Origin: Pelargonium cotyledonis
Lineage: Eukaryota; Streptophyta; Magnoliopsida; Geraniales; Geraniaceae
Direction of reading: 5' to 3'
Length of the DNA: 22,837 bases
NCBI GenBank assembly: GCA_036897625.1
Contig: JAYMTA010000947.1
Coordinates: 1-22,837 of the forward strand
Shown: piece after piece, positions 1-11,600 of the stretch
Numbering within the stretch: the stretch's first letter is position 1
Layout: every line of letters begins with the position of its first letter
Translations under genes and position numbers: made by a program
Notes under the pieces: model-generated
What the model was told of the DNA's origin: nothing
Seen by the model: the letters and a program-made list of their open reading frames with translations, nothing else
Database searches by the model: none

Positions 1-948
1 GAGTAATAGATTGAAGGGCAGTTTTGGTATTTCAAAAAAAATTTGGTCATGTGCTGGGCACATGTTGACTTTGACGGAAAAAATGGACAGATAGTTTTGT
101 GACATACTTTAGGGTATCCAAAAATAACAAACCATAATTTAGGGTAAGTATGTGCAAAAGGTGCTTACTTCAAGATAGGTACGTATAATTTTCCCTAAAA
201 TAAATGCCTTATTTGATTAGGGTTCTATTCTAGCTTAAGCTAGTTTTGAGTTCTTGGGCAATTTCAGACAATTTTGAGGATGACACTTGACGCATTGTGA
301 TTTAGTCGCATTGTTAATTGAAATAACTGACATGTCATATTCTATAATTCATATACTATTTTATGACAAAAACATACATATTAAGCAATAAAAAATACAT
401 TAAAACGACAAAAGCTAGCTCAACATCCCGAAAGCCACGTCAACACTTTTTTCGAAGGACAAACGGTCTACCACAACACACCCTGATGTCGCCAGGCTTC
501 GATGTGTGCCTCCCCCAAGTAGCTCAACACATCCCCATGCTCCCGCAGGCTTGCTCTTGGGTGTCACTCCTGCAAACTTGCTCTCGAATCTCGTCTTTGC
601 GGGCTCATTTCCCACAAATTTGCGCCAAAATCCATTTCTTCACTGTCTTGATCGAATCTCAACCAATAATTTTTTGTCGTATCAAATATGAAATATTGAA
701 TCATTAAAATTTACTTGTGTTATAGAAAGATAAAACAAATTGGATATTTCTGAGTGTTAATAAGCCAATCACTATCAATCTATTTAAAGCCGTTTAGCCC
801 AAAGTATGGCCCACTCGAAACCCAACTACTTGTGTTATGCTATGCTATCAAATTATGAGTTTTGTACCTGTTTCTCTTCACTTCAACTGGATTTTGTCTT
901 CTTTATTAAGACCAATTATTTCCTTATTTATTTAATATTATATATATA
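1..948. other. Noncoding flank with a repeat-like left edge
   Basis: No supported gene. The first 210 bp repeats phrases such as CTTTAGGGTA and ATTTAGGGTAAGTATG and holds a perfect hairpin at 48-64, which suggests a transposon fragment cut by the window edge. From about 415 to 620 the DNA is less AT-rich and open in frames on both strands (114 codons on +, 66 on -), but neither shows a recognisable motif. Confidence 0.5.
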
Positions 949-1625
949 CTAGTTTATACACCAGTGCGATGCACGGGTATTTTTTACAAACTTAATAATT
1001 ATAAATTTTTTTGCATAAATTTTTTTAACAAACTCATTAAACTGATTAATAGTTTTGTATAATAAATTAATATAATTACAATAATAGTATATATTTGAAA
1101 TCCTAAAATTAAACTTTTTATTATAATTTCAATTACAAACATTGTCAAAAATATTTATAACCAATTTTGATATTTCTTTTTTCTTCAAAAAATTCAATTT
1201 TATAGAAATCATATCTTTTTTCAATATTACTTTAAAAAAAATTATACTTTTCTGTTTTTTAATATATTTTTTAGTTCTTTTTTCGACTTGTATCTTAATT
1301 ATTATTTGAATCCAAATATATTTTATTAAATGAAATCAAATGAAATAATACCAAAAAATAAAGAAATTAGGTATACATCATCACTTAACTTTAATACAAT
1401 CTATTAATTTCCTATTGATAACAATTTTATTTATTTACCTTATTCTATATTATTACTTTCTATATTGTAAACAATTAATAACAATATATTACTTACCTTA
1501 TATAATATTAGGGTCAATTTTATAATTATATGAACTTTTGTGCCAAAACTAAAAATCTGATGACGTAACGCTCTAATGCGCATTATAAACCTGTTTTTTG
1601 GTTCAGCTTTTATAGTATGTATAGA
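949..1625 (-). mobile_element. Non-autonomous Helitron, 677 bp
   Basis: Read on the minus strand, the element begins TCTATACATACTATAAAAGC at 1625, matching the 5'-TC end typical of plant Helitrons, and ends with a hairpin (CCCGTGC-ATC-GCACTGG, 977-961, one stem mismatch), an 8-nt spacer and CTAG at 952-949. The base before the 5' end is A and the base after CTAG is T, exactly the A|T insertion site Helitrons use, with no target duplication expected. The interior is very AT-rich with no ORF, so it would depend on a Rep/helicase supplied elsewhere. Confidence 0.8.
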
Positions 1626-2809
1626 TATATTAAAATATATTCACAAGCCAAACAATTAGTAAATACTTTTATTGAAACATTTATAATTTCAAGTTATATT
1701 TAGAATATTGACTTTTATTGTTAATAACTTGTGTTAATGATCATCTGTTGTGAAATCAAATTTAGTCATCATCTGTCAGGTGTGATGCATGTTAAGTGCA
1801 AGTATAACTGACAAATATGAGTTCAAGTCGGGTTGAAAAAACTTATTCTTACTCTAACCGTTCAATGAAGCGATTAGTACTCATTGCAAACTTTTTTGAG
1901 TTTACTAACCAAATTTTGTCTCATTCGAAAAACTTCAAAATTTACTTTCATCAACCTGATTTAGGGTGTACATGTCAAATGTGCATATTTTTAAAAATTG
2001 TTCCAGATTCATTTTAAGAGATTCAAACTTGTAAAAAAATGGACCAAACCTTAAATGCGTACATATTCAGGTACACGTCGCCAACCCTAAGCATGTGGAA
2101 AGAGATAGGGTTAAATAGTTCATATATTTGAAGAAGAGAAATATACAACAACGTACCTTATGGGCATGAAAATGACTCACTTGGACCAATTGATATTGAT
2201 GGTGTGACGAGACTCATTTAGAACAATTGCGAAATAAATGGATTAAATATCCATATATCTATGTATATTTTCTAGTTGTTTCTACACTAATTGTGTCATA
2301 GCTATAAGGATTTTGACCCGCTATTTCAATATACGTACATTTAAAAATATACGACTTTAAAAATCTGTAAGAAACATACATTTCATATTTTGGAGAATTC
2401 AAAAATTAAGAACTCGAGTCAAATTTATGGTGTCTCATGGAGATTTAGATAATATTAATTACATATATATGGTGAATTATCATTCAATAGATATAATGTT
2501 CTCTCAAATTTCAATTGTCATTTTTAATCATTTGAATTCAAATCTTAAGACCAACAATTGTCATTTTAAGAAAAATTATCACTATTTTAATTCCGCTTCA
2601 AAATAATACAATTATGAATTATTGTTAATTCTAAATGTGCGCGTTTTTCATTTAGAAAATTTCTTATCAAATAATTAAAAATAAATCAAATAAAAGTATG
2701 TACTTAGGTATATGAAAGCAAAACCCAATCAATTGTTTAGTATGATGTAGAATGTAAAGTCCCAATCAATCACCCAAAGCTCATAATTAAGCCCATTAGT
2801 GACTTGGCA
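1626..2809. other. AT-rich noncoding DNA
   Basis: No gene, RNA or clear repeat seen. A 66-codon open frame at 1817-2017 on the + strand lacks family features and is judged chance. Confidence 0.6.
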
Positions 2810-2854
2810 ACACATACATACATACACACACATATGTACGCATGTATATGTATA
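2810..2854. repeat. 45-nt perfect purine/pyrimidine alternating tract
   Basis: A CA/TA/TG/CG mixture beginning ACACATACATA in which pyrimidine and purine alternate without a break for 45 nt. It contains one CG step. Such tracts can adopt Z-form DNA and are unstable microsatellite seeds. Confidence 0.8.
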
Positions 2855-3124
2855 GGCAGATTTTGGTGGGGACCTAATTATTATGAAATGGACCCATTAT
2901 TCATAGTGTAGAAAGGACTGAGTCAGGTGATCTATGGAGGCCAAGCATGTGTGTATTGTGTGTGTTTGTGAGTCAATACTAGGGAGGTCCAAACCCTAAA
3001 ATATCACCTTCATTATCATCCTAATTTGACCTATACATAACATATACCTAGTGGTTGGATTAGATAATGTCTTTTCTTACGATATCAAAGAAGTGGCAGA
3101 CGATATTACGCGTTTTAGTAAATC

Positions 3125-3395
3125 AGTTCGAAGACAAAGCTGTAAAGTGTTGACAATGCACATTTATGAAGTTGTTGATTGTTTACTCTAACATATGTCG
3201 TTGTATGACACATACAATATAGGTTGCGTACACAGTGAGTTTTCTTTTGAGGGCGAAGAAATTGTCCACGAAGACATGCGTTTGATGTGCCGACAAAAGA
3301 ACCAACTCGAAAGCATACCATAAAGTGTTGACAAATGTTCATTTTAGAAGTTTCTAGTTGTTTACGCTTACATTTGTCATTAGACGACACTTACA
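3125..3395. repeat. Divergent two-copy repeat, period about 179 bp
   Basis: The segment from about 3125 to 3216 recurs from about 3304 to 3395. Shared words include TAAAGTGTTGACAA (3143 and 3322), AGTTGTTTAC-like runs and GACAC(A/T)TAC ends. Similarity is roughly three quarters over some 75-90 bp with about one net indel; between the copies lies less similar sequence. It may be a decayed satellite dimer or a duplicated piece of a transposon. An 91-codon open frame on the minus strand across it has no family features and I do not call it a gene. Confidence 0.65.
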
Positions 3396-5439
3396 TCCAT
3401 TTAGTAAGGACTAGAGATGAGCTGGCCCCTCGAACAATTAATCAGTAGGACAAGTGATTGATTTCATTTGGTCCATCGAGATCTTAGCTTCAAGTCTTAG
3501 TGTTGGTATACTTGTTGATAATATTAAAAAAAAAAACACTAGTTGAGTCTTAATTTTCATAAATAACCTTACTCAACAATTAGGTTCCAATTCCTGAAAA
3601 TAACATTCATCTATAGTACAAACGACACTCTCATCAACTAAACATGACAACTTTCAATGACATGTTGACCTCCTAAGCATGGTAACAATTTGAGGCTCAT
3701 AACAAATGCCATCCTCACATATTATATTCACAACAATTTATCAAGTGTGCCACTAGATACCAGCTATCACGTATTTGACATTTCTACGAAATCGCGTATT
3801 CCTGGATATTAAGCTAAATTCCAGTTGTCAAACGAGAGATTAAAGATGGTCCATTGAGGGACCATCCTCCCCCAAATCCATTCCAAAAATTCTTTAAAAA
3901 ATCAAAATTCAGTGGTCCCTAATTCACAAGCCAAAGACCTTCTTGTATGAGAGGTATCATTGCAATCCCATGTGAATTCCTCGTGGAGGAGGCAAATGCA
4001 AAATTTAATAGTTTATGATTGTCCTAAATTTAATTGTGGTTTTTGATACTATCCAAAACTACACCTAATTTCAACACTTTCCTTTCTCATTCATATATGT
4101 ACAACCCAAATGTGAGCCCCAAAAGGAAGTGATTTTATATCCCTCACTTTCAATAAATTCTCATCAAGTCCAATCAAAGTTTGGACTAAAGAATCTCATC
4201 TATTAATTTTATAAAATCAGTTAAACAAATCAAAAAGACACCAATTAAAGTTGGCATGTATATTGGTGTATCTCATCTAACAATGGAGGTGTTGCAGTGG
4301 TGAACCTGGCTTGCTTTCGAATCCTGGGATTTGTATGTTGGTGCGGGTTTGCATCGAAAATTATTTGATAAGAGAATAATTACTAAGGACGCGTAAAATT
4401 GACTAGAGCTACATTGGGGCAAAGACTAATTAGGTCGAGCTAAAAAACACAAATATGCTTACAGGCAGAACTAGTAATAGCCCACTAGCCGAGTCTTATT
4501 TTACAAGCAAGATAGGTAGCGGGCTAGAATAGAGCAGAGGCTGCTCATACTCTTGTCAAATGGGCCCGATGAAAATGCATGCGCGTTTAGACGTTATTGT
4601 CAATTTACAAATCTTTTGCTTATTTGCCAGCTCTAGCGAAGAGACTTACAGCGAATAACAAAGTAAAACCGTTCAAAATCAACAAGACACAGACTATAGA
4701 ATGTGTATTATTTGTTGATATGAGCATTTATCTCTCGAGCACATATATACGTTCGATCCAAAATCCAAAAATAATGTGAAGTACTTGGCAAACGTACTAA
4801 TCGAGTCTCGAACATGAGATCTTAAAATGAGCTCTAAAAATAGTTGGCAACGAGTGAAGATTTATGAAACGGATTTCGACATTTATATGTAATACGCACA
4901 AAACCCAAACCATAAAATGACTAGGTCACCCAAGTGTAGTGGCACATGTAACAATACAGGCTACGTGAGTAGGAAGAACACTTGCTTGCGTTTGATCTCC
5001 ACTCAACACACATATGAGGCGAGGTGAAGGCTTTAACATTGAACAACTCTCGAATAGAGATTAGTTTATGTTTGGTAAAACAGTTTAAAGCTATCAACCA
5101 CAAGTGTGCAAGCCCGCTTAAAAATCTCATGGTATAAACCGAAAAAAAAAATAACCAGGTCCATTTATGCACCAAAGCCACAAACATGGGAATAGAATAT
5201 CGAGTCCAAATAAAAAGCTCTATTTTAAATGCACAAACCTATAGATATGTAAAACAAAAAATTATAGAAATCAACCACCAAAAATATTCTTATAATTACT
5301 GACTAGTGTCCATAATACATAATGTTTTTCTATTGTACAATGAAACACTATTGTATTTTCCTGAGCTCCCTATAAAAATTGGTGAGAGAACAAAGCAGAA
5401 AATGAATATAGCTGACGAACAAAAATATACGTATCCCGT
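3396..5439. other. Noncoding DNA downstream of the myosin gene
   Basis: No supported gene. Isolated transposon-like words occur: TTTGCCAGCTCTA at 4623-4635, identical in type to the end of the hAT-like element in intron 38 but without a convincing partner end, and TTCGAATCCTGG around 4316-4327, reminiscent of a tRNA-type B box. Short open frames at 4597-4779, 4921-5187 and 5306-5491 look like chance. Confidence 0.5.
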
Positions 5440-5631
5440 CCCCTTTAAACTAGTTTTTTTTTCTTTACAAATTGAATGCCAAAAAAATTAAATAAACAAA
5501 TAATTTTATAGCTGGGGAACGGGTGCAAGATCGAGACCAGAAGAGGAAAAAAAATGTGAATAATGGATTTACGGCCTCCATAGCCTTGTGAAGAGAACTT
5601 GAATTCGATCTCGGGTTTTTGACCCTTTGCC
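5440..5631 (-). other. Probable myosin 3' UTR
   Basis: Downstream of the TAA the transcript strand reads through T-rich DNA with no long ORF. There is no perfect AATAAA, which is common in plants; a TTGTAA element at 5464-5469 (minus) and flanking U-rich runs mark a plausible cleavage region about 170 nt after the stop. The end point is a guess. Confidence 0.35.
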
Positions 5632-8600
5632 TTACTCGTTTAAAAATTGGAAGGCGGGATTCTCGAGAAGTTGCTCGGCTGGTTTGACATCGGAGAAATC
5701 CTTCTCTAGCAATGCAGTGGAGAGATCGTCAACGGAGAATGGGATGCTGTATTGAAAAGGACGGTGGATTAGTATATATATTCGGTTTTGAATGATAAAA
5801 AGGACGAGCAATGCTTTTGTTTTGAGGAAGAATGTATCATCCCCATCATTTGCAACAGTGTATTGAAAAACATGGATTGTATTTGATTCTTAGCTAACTA
5901 TGTTTGGTTTGAGAATAAAAGTGCAATATTTCTGTTTCGAGCACAAACATATCTTTCAATTTAGAGCTTGCAATTCAAACCCGAACCAGCGGCCACCCAA
6001 AATCTGACCTACATTATTGCGGGTTTGGATTGGATAAAACAGACCCGATTATTCTGGTTGGGCAAACACACATGGGCCAGCAGTAGCCCGCACCTCTTGC
6101 AGGTTGGCTTTGGGTTAAGTCTTTTCAACCCGACATGAAACTCAAATTGCCAGCTCTAATCATCATCATCCTCAGGAATCTACTTTCCCAGACTTACGAG
6201 TAATATGAAGGCAAGAAACTCTCACCTGGAATTGTCATCCAATAAGAAGGAATTGCTGACAGCATTGTTGGAGTCTTCGGTCATAAGTACTCTCATGCTG
6301 GCGATGACCTGTGCAAAAAGTTGTCATTGTTTATGTCACTGCGAGCATTATATGGTTTTGAATCTTCCTAAAAAAAAGGTTATCTAAACTTACATTTCCA
6401 GAAACGCTTCTAGTATTATAATTGTCGTCCCAGTAGAGCGTGCATATTCTATATAGTTGTTGAACACTCAGGATCTGAAGAAATTAAGATTTGATGTCAG
6501 AGAGAGAGAGACTCAGAACATATTACGTGTGTCGGGATCATTGTCCACGACTAAATTATTTGTCAATTCATAGAGAGAGAGAGAGAGAGAGAGATACCGG
6601 GCACAGATCATTGGTGATTTCGTCATATGAAATTCTGTACTTCTGATGTATAACCTGTGGATGAAAACAGACAAGTTAATTGACAGCTTTAGATCAATTA
6701 GACGAGTTCCAAATCCATTCTTCACTTCTAGTTCTCAGATAAGTTGTTGACTGGATTTGGAACAAAAAGCACTCAGATAAGCATTTAAAAAACTAAAGGA
6801 TTCCACACGAAAAATATAAATAATTCAGGAGCCGATACAGACTTGATTATCACCATTGGAAAATACTGTATTTATAAATTAACCATGTTCGACATACCAA
6901 GAACCCGACAGCTTGTCTGATGTGCTTGAGTTCATCCCAAGACTGGCCTGCATACTGTAATCCAAGGAGAATGAAGAACAAAATCAGGAAACTACATACA
7001 AATTGATGGTTCGTGCAGGATCAGAAAGATCCACAATATAAATACTAGCTATTCAAAAAGGAATAAATGAAAACCTCTTCTTTAGCTTGGCAGCACCAAA
7101 GCTCCAACTCGGCTAAGCCAGCTTTCACGTATTCTCCATTGCTAAATGTACAACACTCACGACGTAGGAGGAGACTGGAAAGCGAAAACAAATTCCCATT
7201 TAACCAACAGTTCAGGATAAAATGATGAAAGATGGAGAATGAATTAATTAATTACCTGTTAAAGAGTTGAACATTGATGTATGAGAATGTTTGCGTGTAA
7301 ATTTTTTGGACAAGAATTGGAGGAACCTAAAAATCGAAATCAATAGAATCATTTTTGGATGCCTAAAAAAGGTAATTGTTGAGATTTTAGGAAGATCACT
7401 GAAAGGAAAAATCAGAAAATGAAATTCCATACGAAATTTTCTTTCAATGTACAGAGGAGGTTGTTGAGGCTCTCAATAATGCTCTGCCAGTGACTTGTAG
7501 GAGCATCTTTGCCAAAAGACCGCCCGGACCTCAATGCATTTCCCTTGGAGGTTCTCGGTGCCTAATTAAACATACAAGTTAATTATATTAGTCACATTTT
7601 GTAAGACAACTGGCCGATTTTAAATGGGAGAAAGACTTAAGGTTGTATTTGGATTCTTGGATTTGATTTGTAATATGTCATTATGGTTTCATCTATAAGC
7701 ACATATGGAATTTTATTCAATTGGGGCCAAATACAAATTCTTGGGCCATCCAAACACTAAATTTGACTCAAATAAAGAATTTCAAATGAAATACCGGTGC
7801 TAAACAGATAGTTAGGGTAAAGTAACTTCAATGAACCTGGATGCATAAGGTAAGAAATGATGCCAACTCCTTCTTCAAGTTATCCCTAATGATTCCATAA
7901 ATTTTTTCCACATATGCAGTGAGCTGCTGCTTGAAAAGCAAAGCTGGGTACTTCGCCTCTACTTGGCGTACAACATCAAGGGGAGCAGCTAGGTGAGCAG
8001 AAGAGGGAGATGACCGGAAACCCTGGAAATCACCATACGATATTACATAATGCAAAGAAGGGTTTGAATTTTGAAGTAACCAAAATCACAATCAATGTTA
8101 AGTCTTCATAAGAAGAGAAAAAAAAAAAAGTTCAATCCAATGTTGTGATACCATGGTCATCCTCCCAAAGAGGGACGTGGGAGGTAGTTTCCGCTGTGGA
8201 GTTGCACCACTTGCACCAGCACCCTTCATGCTTCGTTGAAGCAGGAACAATAATGAAGATGTAGTTGATAACCAATAAGCCATATGATCATTGTCATCTT
8301 GATTCTGAAACAAAGATGATAAATTAAAATCACGATTATCCTTAAAGCTCAAACCAAATTAAACTGAACTATAGCAAGTACTATTGTCTTGTAAAATTAC
8401 TAAAAAGGGCGGGAAAGGTGATATTGGCTATACCTCAATTGCAGAACCGATCATTTGGATAAGACGATCAAAAACACTAGTTCTTTCTGCTTCAAAAGAT
8501 TTCCAGTTGAGAAGACATTTGTAGATGGTAATTGCTGCAACGGGTTTTCCATGACTAAAACCAATATTATTCATAACACAGTTTATAAGAGCATCGACAT

Positions 8601-11600
8601 TTTCCTGCAGCAAGGCAAAATTATAATGTCAAATCAACTAAACCTACTCTGCACCAAAAGAGAAGCATAACGATAAAGCATATGTGATTTCTGATAACAT
8701 ACATGTTGCCGTTCAACCATAGATCTAGTCAACTTGCTATCAGATTCTGAGCCAAGCTTCTTTACAGGTGTTGCATACTGTGGATCCAGCGGAGGTAGTT
8801 CATTCTGAAATACACAAACTCATTAGTGTACTGTTCGATGTCAATACTATTGAATAAAAAATGGATAGTAGGGGGGTAGGTCAAATTACTTGGACTTGGA
8901 CTTTAATCTCTTCGTTTGTATGATGACCATTTTCCAAACTCTGCAAATAAAGGGATCAAGTAAATAAAGAATTAGGTTAAATGAAACTTCACCAAAAGAA
9001 AAGAGGACTGGGCGAGGAGACGAGGAAAAAAACTTCAGCTTCTACCTCAGTATCTGGGGTGAGTAAATGCTCAGACATCTTTTTAACAGGCGTACTCATC
9101 AGGGCATTCTGCCGAAGAATTTTGTTCTCAGACTCCATGTCCAATACCTTCTCTTGAAGCCTGTTAATGAAAGAAACAATGACTGGCAATAACGTGGGAA
9201 AAACCAACGCGAGAAAGAAAAAAGCCTGACTGGCAACTGATTGACCAATATACAGACTCAGAAATCCAACTCCCAAGTACACTAAAATTATGCATTGAAA
9301 ATACCCATCACAATTGTTTTTCAATGTAGCATAAGTAGTTCAAGACAACAATAACCTCTGCATAGATGTTTTCAACTGTATCAGTTTTGATTCTGCGTCC
9401 AAAGCTTGCTTCAACCGTTCTTCACTAATCTTGCTCGTCTCTTCAAATTTCTTCTCTGTTTCATCAACTTTCTTTTCTAGCGAACTGACCATTGCCTACA
9501 AAATAATACATCAAGTGCAACACCATTAGGAAAGAGATACGCAAAACTATGATCACGCAAGCTAAGGACACATTGTAGAGTTATTTATAAATTAGTACAG
9601 TTAGAATGCTACAGCAACATGTATATCCTATACTAGTAGATTCACACCTTCAGTTTTTCGTTTTCACTTGTAAGTTTTTCTAGCATTGCATTGTCAACAA
9701 CGGGAACCTCCTGTATAACAGGCACTTCCTCTACTATTGATTTGGCAGCTTCACGCTCCTTCAGGAGCATTTCTTTAGTTTCTTTAACCTGAAGTTGCAT
9801 CTCTTGCAAAGACAACTGAAGCTTTGCATTTTCTTGTGTTTTAGCCTCTTCTACGTCAGCCTACAAAGAGACATGAATGCATAAGTTACACAATAAGAAT
9901 TACTATACATTACATTCATCCAAATCAAATTACCGGATTTGATATTTGATAAAATTAAAAAGGAAAGATGCCTGACAACAACCTAAACTTAAATTCGTAA
10001 TTAATGAATCCAAATTTTGGGCTGATAAAAAAAAATGAATCCTAATTTTGGAAAGAAGGTCATTCTCTGTTGGAGTACATTATAACACAGATTAAAAGTG
10101 AAGTTCACAACATACCACACAGCTGTTAAGCTATATGGAAAGTCTATGAGATCATACTTCTCTGCTATTTCCTATAGAAGATTGTTTAAGTATGACTCCT
10201 TTTTCACATCCAAAATCAAGGAAATACCAAGGCTTTTACAATAGTTAATGGATTTAGTTGAATGTCTGGACATAGAAAATAATACGCAAACTAATATTAT
10301 ACTAACCCTCATACGCTTCTCAAGTTGTAATCTCCATGTTAGTTCTTCAACCTGCTTTTCCAATTTGTTTTTGGCAGCTTGGAGAGCTCCAGTTTCTCTA
10401 GCAGCCTGAATATAAAAGACGGAAAAAAGGACATCTAGATGTTATGGGATGCAAAGGAAAGGACGACAAAAACATAAAAGAGGTGATTTCCAGTTCAACA
10501 GTAACAGTCAAGTAAAATAGTAGCAATTTAGCCACCTTGTAAACCAATAATTCAATCTCTTTAAATTAAATGTAAACGTCATCATAAAAAAGGGCAGCCC
10601 ACTACATAAGGCTCCCACCATAGTGAAGTATGGGAAGGATAGAACTGGTAAAATATCAACTCATACCTAGTGAAAAACAATTGGATTTTTTAGAACTTCA
10701 ATGCCAAAGGATCACAGACCGTCATTTTCAATTAGAAAAATAGGAAATATGTGAGCTTCTAACATATATTTGAAACAAGTGATATAAAGAAAAGAAATTG
10801 GCACAAGCTCCTTTCCATCAGTGAACCTATAACCTACACTTCAAAAACCCTCTACAATAAGGAAGAAGTGAACAAGTTTTCCAATTCAAGTAACAGGGGT
10901 TTGTGTCATTCAGAAATATGGCAGCTGGCAGGCTTTAGACAGGAAAGGGAAGACCCCTTTTGGCTATTCCAGATTATGAATTCCTCTTTTCCTTCCCACC
11001 TTTCTGTAAATAACTGTGTGTGGGCTATCTAGTGGTAAGAAAACATGACAGAGAGAAAAAGTCACCATCTTGAGCTTTCGTAGTTCTTTACGAGCAACTT
11101 TTCCTCGCCAAGCACATTGTATTTTGATTGCTCCTTTCCTCATCCTTGTGTAATGCAATCGAGCTAAGTATTTACGGCATTGACTCTGGGATATAGATTA
11201 AGTGTTATTTGACAAGTAGCAGGAGGATTAAATAATTTCAGCTACAAAGAGCAATATTGAAAAGGGCATACAAGCATGCATCAAATAATGCTTTACCTGA
11301 ATCAAGATTGCAGCTTGAGTCTGCCTTCTGAAGCGTAGCTCTGTACGAGCAGCCATCCCACGCATACCAGTTTGAATGGAAACAGCAGCTGAACAGAATT
11401 CTGTGTAAGCTTTCCTAGCAAGATACATGCGCAAGTCTCTCTGAATCCTCAGACATGCAGCTTCCCTCCGCACGCTCTCATAAACTTTTCGAGCAAGTTG
11501 TCCTGTAATAGGTATAAGAAATTACTCATTGGAATTAAACAATATTATTAGCATTTCAATTGATTACAATATTCAGCTAACTGAAAAAGGATCATATGGG

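Larger units (their letters stand above)
5632..8604 (-). other. Myosin exons 29-39: globular DIL-type cargo-binding tail
   Basis: Exons at 8434-8604, 8152-8304, 7837-8022, 7433-7561, 7256-7326, 7075-7174, 6898-6954, 6598-6654, 6394-6474, 6226-6308 and 5632-5746 (residues 1119-1518). Landmarks are [136 protein letters not shown] and [13 protein letters not shown]. In the family this domain binds cargo adaptors. The last exon was placed by reading through the AATACAG acceptor to ATCCCATTC, which restores the SSIPFSVDD block. The TAA stop is at 5632-5634. Confidence 0.95.

Noticed and set aside
363..707. Open frame of 114 codons on the + strand
   Set aside because: No start context, domain or low-complexity pattern typical of a real protein; the opposite strand is open over the same GC-richer stretch, so it is probably chance.
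3115..3390. Open frame of 91 codons on the minus strand
   Set aside because: It coincides with the two-copy repeat and shows no protein features.
4280..4330. tRNA-like A and B box words suggesting a SINE
   Set aside because: GTTGCAGTGGT and TTCGAATCCTGG are only loose matches, and no tail or target duplication was found.
4403..4635. Second hAT-like element using TAGAGCT at 4404 and TTTGCCAGCTCTA at 4623-4635
   Set aside because: The left end agrees only over TAGAGCT, too little to define an element.
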